Origin: Bacteroidales bacterium
GTDB lineage: Bacteria > Bacteroidota > Bacteroidia > Bacteroidales > UBA7960
Reading direction: 5' to 3'
Assembly: GCA_007122505.1 (NCBI GenBank)
Contig: SKTQ01000198.1
Coordinates: forward strand, 1-12,802
DNA: 12,802 bases
A program made the position numbers and the translations under genes. Positions within the stretch are counted from its first letter, which is position 1; each line of letters begins with the position of its first letter. Positions 6,559 through 12,802 of the stretch are shown in pieces. The notes below the pieces were generated by a model. It saw nothing but the letters and a program-made list of their open reading frames with translations. It did not search any database and was not told where the DNA came from.

Positions 6559-6603
6559 TTTCCGGCTTTTTTTATCGCTTTCTCAGATAAGGCATGCCGG
6601 AAA
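6559..6603 (+). other. Two-tier stem-loop in the presumed leader of the protease gene
   Basis: TTTCCGGC (6559-6566) and GCCGGAAA (6596-6603) are perfect 8-base inverted repeats. Inside them TTATC (6572-6576) pairs with GATAA (6586-6590), leaving a 9-nt terminal loop and a 5-nt by 5-nt internal loop. It ends 49 bp before the protease ATG and lies just downstream of the predicted transcription start. No T-run follows, so it is not a standard terminator. A role in mRNA stability or regulation is possible but unproven. Confidence 0.45.
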
Positions 6604-6652
6604 TCTGTTTTCTTAACTTAACAAAACCCAATACTTTTCAAATTTTTCACAA

Positions 6653-9600
6653 ATGAAGAAAAAAGACACACTTAGGCTATTGTTGATTGTTTTTGTTTTG
6701 ATGTTTTCGGTCTTTCCGGTTTCAGCGCAGCTTTTCGAGACAGATGTTACCGATTTAAGGGCTCCGGATACAAAACTAGAACAGGTACCGGATGATCCAT
6801 TCAATGACCCAAAAAATGTAGAACGCTTTCTTGAGCAGTTTCAGCGCGCCGGCGGCCGTATTGTCGGCGGGGAAGATGTTGACATCAAAGACTACCCCTG
6901 GCAGGTATCTATGCAATTGCAACCCCAGTTTGGAGGCAGCCACTTTTGCGGAGGCACGATCGTGGATGAGGAATGGGTAATTACGGCAGCCCACTGTTTA
7001 GTCTTTGAACAAAATGGCAACGATTTCTATCTTACACCCGGTCATGTGCGTGTCCGTGCAGGATTTACCCTTATGAACAATACTTCACAGGGCCAGTATT
7101 ATAATGTGGAAGAGCTTATTCTGCATCCAAGTTACAGTACAAGCTCTCACCGCTTCGATATCGCATTGGTTCGTTTGGCAGAGCTTATTGACCTTGAGGA
7201 CTCCAATATGGCCAAGGTAGATATTGTGGGTGAGGATGATGTGAATGCAGGTATGACCGAGCCGGGACAAATGGTCAAAGTTTCCGGTTGGGGAGCAATC
7301 TCATTTGGTGGTCCTGCTGCCAACCATTTGCAGGCCATCGAGGTACCGATCCGCGCTGTTTCCCAAACCAGCTACCCGCCATCCTGGATAACAGAAGACA
7401 TGATCCTTGCCGGTGCTGCCGGTAAAGACGCTTGCCAGGGTGACAGCGGCGGCCCTATGGTTGCACAGGACGGACAGGGCTGGTATAAACTGGCCGGTGT
7501 TGTAAGTTGGGGTGTGGATTGCGGCTTGGCCCAATACCCCGGTGTATATGCACGAGTGAGCTATTTCGAAGACTGGATCAGGTCATACATGGATACACCC
7601 GACCCGAACCAATTCCAGGAAGTGATTTATGAAACTTTCGGTGGCGGAGATATTCCGGATGGATGGTCAAACATCATTATCCAGGGACCTACAGGTTTTC
7701 CAGGCTGGGAATGGACTGATACCGGTGCCCAGTTCGGAGGCCAACTGCACTCTACCACCGCAGCAGACGGATATCTCGTCCTGAATTCTATAGCACACGG
7801 ACAGCCAAACGTGGATGAAGAAGTTGACCTCATAAGTCCATCCATGGACTTGTCCGACGTTACAAACGATATTGTCTTTTCCGTTGAACACAGAGCAAGA
7901 ACCTTTGGCAATGCCGACATCCGTATTTATATCAGCACCGATAATTTTAACACACAAACAGAATTGTACAGATGGCACAACGCCCCGCCAAACCAGCATA
8001 ACGGAGATAACCCGGTGGTTTCTGTATTTGACATAACCGATATTGCACAGGGTGAAAGCGATGTCAGGATAAAGTTCAAATGGTTGGGCAAACGCGACTA
8101 CTGGTGGTTGCTCGACGATTTCAAGGTAGCGGTTGAATTCCCGCCGGTGGAAGTACAGTTTAATGTTACCGACGGTGAAAACCCGCTGGCCAATGTCGAA
8201 ATTTTTACACCCTACACCGGACAGGAAACAACCACAGACAATAATGGTGTCGCTTTTCTCACCCTCTTTGAAGGGGAATACCTGATTACTGCGAAGAAAC
8301 CCGGGTACCATGAATACCAGGAACTGATAACCATTACCGAAGATGGTCAGGTAGTTGACATTGAGATGGAATGGATCACCTATCCGGAAATCGTAATCGA
8401 CAAGGATGAAATTCAAATTTCCGTTCCACAGGGAACTACTCAAAGTACAATGCTCAATATTGGCAACGCAGGAGACGGCTTCCTGCACTATGCCCTCTAT
8501 GCTTACCCCTCTGCGGGTAAAGCCACTGAAAACAGGGTAACCGATAATAAAGGACTGGATGAGGTCGTGGAAATCCATTATGACAATGGATATGATGCAG
8601 GAGTCGGAACAGGCAACCCCACTTCGTTCATGAGCGCAGCCAGGTTCACGGCTGAAGAATTGGCTGAATATTACCTGATCTATCAACTGGCGGCCGTAAA
8701 GTACCACATCAACTCAGATCAGTTTGCAACCGTTACTGTAAAGGTTTGGGAAGAAGGTACAGCTTCAAGTCCCGGCTCGGTAATCTATTCAGAAGATGTA
8801 ACAGCGGAAACCATCGCCGGCGACTGGTCTGTGCATATTTTGAACGAACCTATAGATCTGGAACCCGGACAGGAATACTGGATTGGATACTCCATTCAAA
8901 CCACAGGCGGGCATCCTGCTTCAGTGGACAGTGGTCCGCTCGTCGATGGCAAAGGGGGTTGGATGTTCTTTAACAATATGTGGCAGCAGCTTACCGACAT
9001 CAGCCCTAACAGAGATTATAACTGGACAATCAGGGGTATCCTGAACCTTACCTCAGAAGTTGACTGGCTCACTTTTGATCCGCAAAGCGGGCAGGTAGGT
9101 GAAGGTGAAAACCATGATGTGAGTTTTATTTTTAACACCGTTGAACTCGATCTGGGTCAGTATCATGCGGAGGTACTGCTGCAGCACAATGCAGGTGAGG
9201 ATATGTTCATCCCTGTTACCCTGAATGTATTGGCGGCAGAGTTCGATGTTACTTTTTTGGTTAAAGATGAAAATGGTGTGGCGGTAAATGACGCAACCAT
9301 TACCCTTGCCGGCGATACAAACAGTCCGGGTGATTACGTATTTCATGAGATTCCGGTTGGCCTCCACGAATACCAGGTAGAGAAAACCGGATATTATACT
9401 GCCTCAGGTGTGCTTAATGTTGGTTTTGAAGACCTTGTGTTTGAAGTAACGCTGATTTCTGAGGCAAGCGATGCTGTCACACTAAATGTAAGCATTGATG
9501 ATGAGTTCGGTGATGCGGTGGAAGGAGCATACATGTATATTGAAGGTTTTGGTGGTTATGCTACCAACGAAAACGGGCAAATCACCTTTATTACCCTTCC

Positions 9601-10630
9601 CGGAACGTACGATTTTTCTGTAACCAAAACCGGCTTTGAACCAAAGACTGACCAGGTAACTGTTTCAACCGACGATGAGCAATTTCTGGATATTACCCTT
9701 ACCTATCTCCGTTTTGATGTGGTGGTTGAAATTAATCTGGAAGAAGCCGGAAGTGTTACAGGTGGAGGAGAATATTATTACGGACAAACAGCCATTGTCT
9801 CTGCAGAAGCCAATACGGGATTTGAATTCCTCGGCTGGATGGAGGGCGCACTGGAGGTATCAGGAGAAGAGGAATATTCTTTCGTTGTTACATCTGACAG
9901 AAACCTGCTCGGTATGTTTGCCGTCAAAACATACACCATCATGGCAACCGCCGAAGGTAACGGTGGCATTAACCCATTAGGTGAAGTTGTTGTAAACCAC
10001 GGCGACGATATGGAGTTTATTATCGTTCCCCTACCGGGTAACCACATTGAAGATGTCCTGGTAAACGGTGAAAGTATGGGGACCATCGAAAGTTACATCT
10101 TCGAAAATGTGACCGAAGACGGGCATACCATTCACGCAGTTTTTGCCATAAACATTTATGATGTGAGCATAACAGCTCAAGGTAACGGAACAGTAGATCC
10201 AATGGGCGTTATTGATGTTCCCCACGGTGAAAGTGTGATCATTACATCAACACCTGATCCCGATCACCATGTGGCTGATATTCTCGTTAACGGAGAAAGT
10301 GTTGGAGGACACAACGAATATATCCTCACCAATGTAACCGGCGATACCGATGTGCATGTGGTCTTTGAATTCTCTGTTGGTATTGATGAATTGGATCAAC
10401 TCACCGGAATAAATGTTTACCCCAATCCGGCAACCGGCCAGGTAACCATATCAGGGAACACCTCTTTGTCGGAGATCAGGCTCTATAATATGACCGGCCA
10501 GTTGATCCGGTCAGTAAGAACCAATGATGTTGAATATACACTGAATATTGGGGATTTACGAAGTGGCATGTACCTGATCAGGGTAGTTTCTGAACAAGGT
10601 GTTCAAACAGCAACCCTGCAAATCCAATAA
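6653..10630 (+). CDS. Secreted trypsin-like (S1) serine protease with multiple beta-domains and T9SS type A sorting domain
   Basis: 1325 residues. A Sec signal peptide (about 1-26, ending VSAQ) precedes a propeptide (27-69) that ends in Arg69 just before IVGG (70-73), the classic trypsin zymogen junction. The S1 domain (70-315) has the full triad: His114 (TAAHC), Asp169 (DIAL) and Ser265 (GDSGGP). Asp259, six residues before the serine, predicts cleavage after Arg/Lys, so self-activation is plausible. Four cysteines (99/115, 261/290) fit two standard disulfides. Then follow: a jelly-roll, cleaved-adhesin-like domain (325-495); a carboxypeptidase-regulatory-like sandwich (497-575); an Ig/BACON-like domain (578-860) apparently interrupted by a jelly-roll insert (about 636-796); two more regulatory-like sandwiches (864-936, 942-1018); three InlB-B-like repeats (1020-1240); and a T9SS sorting domain (1250-1325: NVYPNPATG, LYNMTGQLI, SGMYLIRV). 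It is expected to cross the outer membrane by T9SS, lose its sorting domain, and be released or surface-anchored. The substrate is unknown. Confidence 0.93.
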   Translation: MKKKDTLRLLLIVFVLMFSVFPVSAQLFETDVTDLRAPDTKLEQVPDDPFNDPKNVERFLEQFQRAGGRIVGGEDVDIKDYPWQVSMQLQPQFGGSHFCGGTIVDEEWVITAAHCLVFEQNGNDFYLTPGHVRVRAGFTLMNNTSQGQYYNVEELILHPSYSTSSHRFDIALVRLAELIDLEDSNMAKVDIVGEDDVNAGMTEPGQMVKVSGWGAISFGGPAANHLQAIEVPIRAVSQTSYPPSWITEDMILAGAAGKDACQGDSGGPMVAQDGQGWYKLAGVVSWGVDCGLAQYPGVYARVSYFEDWIRSYMDTPDPNQFQEVIYETFGGGDIPDGWSNIIIQGPTGFPGWEWTDTGAQFGGQLHSTTAADGYLVLNSIAHGQPNVDEEVDLISPSMDLSDVTNDIVFSVEHRARTFGNADIRIYISTDNFNTQTELYRWHNAPPNQHNGDNPVVSVFDITDIAQGESDVRIKFKWLGKRDYWWLLDDFKVAVEFPPVEVQFNVTDGENPLANVEIFTPYTGQETTTDNNGVAFLTLFEGEYLITAKKPGYHEYQELITITEDGQVVDIEMEWITYPEIVIDKDEIQISVPQGTTQSTMLNIGNAGDGFLHYALYAYPSAGKATENRVTDNKGLDEVVEIHYDNGYDAGVGTGNPTSFMSAARFTAEELAEYYLIYQLAAVKYHINSDQFATVTVKVWEEGTASSPGSVIYSEDVTAETIAGDWSVHILNEPIDLEPGQEYWIGYSIQTTGGHPASVDSGPLVDGKGGWMFFNNMWQQLTDISPNRDYNWTIRGILNLTSEVDWLTFDPQSGQVGEGENHDVSFIFNTVELDLGQYHAEVLLQHNAGEDMFIPVTLNVLAAEFDVTFLVKDENGVAVNDATITLAGDTNSPGDYVFHEIPVGLHEYQVEKTGYYTASGVLNVGFEDLVFEVTLISEASDAVTLNVSIDDEFGDAVEGAYMYIEGFGGYATNENGQITFITLPGTYDFSVTKTGFEPKTDQVTVSTDDEQFLDITLTYLRFDVVVEINLEEAGSVTGGGEYYYGQTAIVSAEANTGFEFLGWMEGALEVSGEEEYSFVVTSDRNLLGMFAVKTYTIMATAEGNGGINPLGEVVVNHGDDMEFIIVPLPGNHIEDVLVNGESMGTIESYIFENVTEDGHTIHAVFAINIYDVSITAQGNGTVDPMGVIDVPHGESVIITSTPDPDHHVADILVNGESVGGHNEYILTNVTGDTDVHVVFEFSVGIDELDQLTGINVYPNPATGQVTISGNTSLSEIRLYNMTGQLIRSVRTNDVEYTLNIGDLRSGMYLIRVVSEQGVQTATLQIQ
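9710..10372 (+). repeat. Three tandem InlB-B-like repeats within the protease
   Basis: Protein repeats of about 72 residues at 1020-1090, 1093-1166 and 1169-1240. Each has a G-x-V/I opening strand, a G-x-x-(A/M/V) middle strand and a closing (G/H)xVF or GMFA strand. Repeat 1 keeps the GFEFLGW motif of divergent InlB B-repeats. Repeats 2 and 3 resemble each other more closely, sharing D-(V/I)-L-V-N-G-E-S-(M/V)-G and the preceding HGD/HGE, which suggests a later duplication. Such domains are usually spacers or adhesive modules in surface proteins. Confidence 0.7.
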
Positions 10631-10642
10631 CAATTTGTCATT

Positions 10643-10685
10643 AAAAAAACGGGAGTCACAATATTGCGACTCCCGCTTTTTTTTT
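10643..10685. terminator. Bidirectional intrinsic terminator between the two convergent T9SS genes
   Basis: Seven A bases (10643-10649) precede CGGGAGTC (10650-10657), which pairs perfectly with GACTCCCG (10668-10675) across a 10-nt loop. C and nine T bases (10677-10685) follow. The T-run terminates plus-strand transcripts of the protease gene, whose stop codon ends at 10630. The A-run reads as a T-run for minus-strand transcripts of the facing gene, whose stop codon begins at 10705. This is the clearest terminator in the window. Confidence 0.93.
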
Positions 10686-10702
10686 GCTCTGTTGGGATAT
10701 GT

Positions 10703-12802
10703 TTATCTTAGAATGAACATTCGGTCTCTGTAAATGCTATCCCTTGTACGGATTTCGAAAATATAGATACCATCAACCAACGGACTTCCATCGGGGCCTG
10801 AACCATTCCATTGAATGGCATTTTCGCCGGCAGGGAAAGACCTGTTTTGGAGGATATTGAATTTCCTGCCGGACATATCATACACGTAAATGGATGCCTG
10901 CGTTGGCAAGTTAAGAGTAAAGATAATATTGGTATATTCGGAGAAGGGGTTGGGATAATTATACGCCCTGACCACTTTGGGGTCTAAAATATCCTGGATT
11001 CCGGTGTCATCTGTTGAGAGGGCAACTTCAACTGTTTTGTCTTCTCCTTCCAGCAAAAAGGTATCTTCATGAGGAAAATAACCGTCTTTTGAAACGGTAA
11101 ACAAATACTCAGCCTGAACCAGTTCTACAGTAGCTAAACCTTCTTCATCGGTGGTTAGAGAGTATCCGGTATCCTGGATCACGATGGTTGCCCCTTGCAG
11201 TGGATTAGCCGGTGTTTGGTCATCCGTTACCAGAAAAGTAACATTGTAGTATTCGTCGGCAACTTTTGTTCCACCTGAGAAAGCTGCCACATATCTGTTT
11301 CTGGCACCGGCAACCACTTCCATGGAGTTGTCGCCGGTAACATCAGGGATGGCCCTGATTATATCTACCGCGTCAGGCATAGGAATGGAGTCCAGCACCT
11401 GGCCGTCGGCGCCGGCCAAAAAGTAAAGGTAGTTTGTCTGAAACAAAGTTCCCACAGCCACATCATTGATTCCGTCGCCGGTGATGTCGCGCATGGAAGT
11501 AACTGCCCATCCCTGGTCTGCAATGGGTGTTGACCATAATATCTGGCCATCCTTGCCGCTTATGGCACGTGCCATTTTCACCGTGGAATAAGACGGCAAA
11601 ATATCCATGTAGCCATCTCCGTTCAGGTCACCAGCCTGCCAAAAGTCAACGATCAGCGAGTTGCCCAGGTTGCCGGAATAGACGATTTCACCATTGGTCA
11701 CATCCACAAGATAATAATGACCGTTGAATGTACCGATGATGACGTCATTGATACCATTATCCGTTATGTCATTAATTTGCTCGAGTGCCCAAACTGAGCT
11801 TCCGGAGGTGGCAAGTTCCCAGATTATGGCACCATTGGCTCCGTTTATTCCCAATACACGGCCTTGCTGCCCGGGTGTTTGTCCACCGGCGACAACATCG
11901 GGAACACCATCGCCTGTAAAGTCCTGAACTGCCAGCACAGAATAGGCTGCACCGCCCATGGGGGTGTCCCAGATCATTTCACCTGTTAACCCGTTCAACA
12001 AGAAGACTCGCCTGGGCCCGGTACCCTGCCCGTCGTCACCTGTAGCGGCAAGTACATCCCGGTAACCATTACCATTATAATCATAAGAGGCATCTACCAT
12101 ATATACCCAGCCACCACCGCCATACAGATTGGTTTCGAAGCGCCAGATAATTTCCCCGGTGCGAGACGACAGAGCCGTAACAGCACGATCACCGTATGCT
12201 GTTCCAATGATAATATCATGGAAGCCATCATCATTCAAATCGTCAGTGAGCACAATACCTTTGGCATATTCTACCGTACCCACCTCTGTTTCCCATAAGA
12301 GGTCAGGTGTACCTGAAGCATTTCCGTTAAACATCATGATGCGCAGTCCACGGGTACATATCACCACATCATCCACCCCATCATCATTCACATCAGGAAC
12401 CGGTAAAATGGCCCGTGGATTATCAAAACTACTGCCGGGCAAATGTAAATCCCACAGAACAGTTGCCAGCGGATAGTCAATATCCTCAGAGTAACCGGTG
12501 AGTTCAATGGTATAGGGTGATTGATCCTCATTGTTAAAAACCAGGATGGCTTCACCATCAACCACTCCGGCTGTCAATGGCTGAAACCAGAATGGCAGGG
12601 CGACCGATTGCACAGGGCTCAGTGTGATGGGAAACTCAACGGTCCAGTCCCACCAGTAGTCTTCCACAGAAAAATCAATATCTTCCAGGAGCAGTTGTGA
12701 ATCACCCATGTTTTTCAGTTCAAGGAAACCACGGGTAGAAGAGTTGATTCTTCTGTCACCAAAATCGATCAAATCCGCTACAGTGGTAAGATAAGGCCCG
12801 GA
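10703..12802 (-). CDS. T9SS-secreted beta-propeller protein (ASH-like, FG-GAP/PQQ-like, type A sorting domain), 5' end beyond window
   Basis: The frame is open to the right edge, so the start lies outside; 699 residues are visible (numbered from the edge). The TTG at 12770-12772 is unlikely to be the true start because homologous-looking sequence continues upstream. Residues 1-105 look like an ASH-type beta-sandwich (DFGDRRINSSTRGFLELKNMG, then FxPxxxG, FNNEDQ, LTG). Residues 115-510 carry eight Asp-rich calcium-loop motifs of FG-GAP type at intervals of 47-53 residues. Residues 520-597 are a carboxypeptidase-regulatory-like sandwich (VTFLVTDD). Residues 605-699 are a FlgD-like T9SS type A sorting domain (YNYPNPFSEYTNI, VYDMSGRKF, GIYIFEIRT). 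No protease or hydrolase motif is visible, so a binding or adhesive role at the cell surface is likely, not proven. It converges on the protease gene. Confidence 0.9.
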   Translation of the reverse strand, partial: SGPYLTTVADLIDFGDRRINSSTRGFLELKNMGDSQLLLEDIDFSVEDYWWDWTVEFPITLSPVQSVALPFWFQPLTAGVVDGEAILVFNNEDQSPYTIELTGYSEDIDYPLATVLWDLHLPGSSFDNPRAILPVPDVNDDGVDDVVICTRGLRIMMFNGNASGTPDLLWETEVGTVEYAKGIVLTDDLNDDGFHDIIIGTAYGDRAVTALSSRTGEIIWRFETNLYGGGGWVYMVDASYDYNGNGYRDVLAATGDDGQGTGPRRVFLLNGLTGEMIWDTPMGGAAYSVLAVQDFTGDGVPDVVAGGQTPGQQGRVLGINGANGAIIWELATSGSSVWALEQINDITDNGINDVIIGTFNGHYYLVDVTNGEIVYSGNLGNSLIVDFWQAGDLNGDGYMDILPSYSTVKMARAISGKDGQILWSTPIADQGWAVTSMRDITGDGINDVAVGTLFQTNYLYFLAGADGQVLDSIPMPDAVDIIRAIPDVTGDNSMEVVAGARNRYVAAFSGGTKVADEYYNVTFLVTDDQTPANPLQGATIVIQDTGYSLTTDEEGLATVELVQAEYLFTVSKDGYFPHEDTFLLEGEDKTVEVALSTDDTGIQDILDPKVVRAYNYPNPFSEYTNIIFTLNLPTQASIYVYDMSGRKFNILQNRSFPAGENAIQWNGSGPDGSPLVDGIYIFEIRTRDSIYRDRMFILR
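11315..12394 (-). repeat. Eight FG-GAP/PQQ-like propeller repeats in the minus-strand T9SS protein
   Basis: Numbered from the window edge, the loops begin at residues 137 (DVNDDGVDDV), 188 (DLNDDGFHDI), 241 (DYNGNGYRDV), 294 (DFTGDGVPDV), 345 (DITDNGINDV), 392 (DLNGDGYMDI), 439 (DITGDGINDV) and 487 (DVTGDNSMEV). Between most of them lies a PQQ-enzyme-like strand of form L-x-G-x-(T/N/D)-G-(E/Q/A)-I-(I/L)-W, e.g. LNGLTGEMIW and ISGKDGQILW. The last loop is degenerate. Regular spacing indicates a seven- or eight-bladed propeller with bound calcium. Confidence 0.85.

Noticed and set aside
7667..8707. Long minus-strand open frame (about 346 codons) opposite the protease.
   Set aside because: It is antisense to well-supported domains, Cys- and Val-rich with no recognisable fold, and has no promoter or ribosome-binding context. 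Treated as a shadow.
12770..12772. TTG as the start codon of the propeller protein.
   Set aside because: The frame continues open to the window edge and the upstream residues (SGPYLTTVAD) read smoothly into the ASH-like domain. A T9SS protein also needs a signal peptide, which must lie beyond the edge.

Overview
This window looks like chromosomal DNA from a Bacteroidota (Bacteroidetes), probably in or near the Bacteroidales/Marinilabiliales. The evidence is: two large secreted proteins ending in type IX secretion (T9SS) type A sorting domains; a purH-mreB-mreC-mreD gene order; a lipoprotein whose N-terminus resembles DUF4369; several upstream sites matching the Bacteroidota -7 promoter consensus TAnnTTTG; and little use of Shine-Dalgarno sequences. 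No tRNA, rRNA, CRISPR array, transposase or integrase was seen.

Left part, minus strand (1-4297): the start of a lipoprotein gene runs off the left edge. Next come mreD, mreC and mreB (elongasome and cell-shape proteins), and then purH (the last two steps of IMP synthesis). Read in transcription order this is purH > mreB > mreC > mreD > separately promoted lipoprotein. The gaps are 25 bp (purH-mreB), 107 bp (mreB-mreC) and 13 bp (mreC-mreD), so at least part of it is probably one operon. The mrdA (PBP2) and rodA genes that often follow mreD in this phylum are not the next gene here.

Middle, plus strand (4362-6396): a YitT-family membrane protein (DUF161 plus DUF2179) is divergent from purH. 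A 379-bp non-coding gap with several inverted repeats and a G-rich run follows. Then comes a SRAP/HMCES/YedK-type protein that protects abasic sites in single-stranded DNA; all four expected active-site residues are present.

Right part (6653-12802): a 1325-residue secreted trypsin-like serine protease on the plus strand carries many accessory beta-domains and a T9SS sorting domain. It converges, across a strong bidirectional terminator, on a minus-strand T9SS-secreted protein. That protein has an ASH-like domain, an eight-motif FG-GAP/PQQ-like beta-propeller, a regulatory-like beta-sandwich and a FlgD-like sorting domain; its 5' end lies beyond the right edge. The two convergent proteins share a closely similar beta-sandwich domain, so they may be exported together and act on the same extracellular substrate, but this is inference.

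No new multi-gene defence or mobile system is evident. The points most worth a second look are the protease architecture (including a beta-sandwich apparently split by a 160-residue insert), the hybrid propeller, and the structured non-coding stretches before the SRAP and protease genes.
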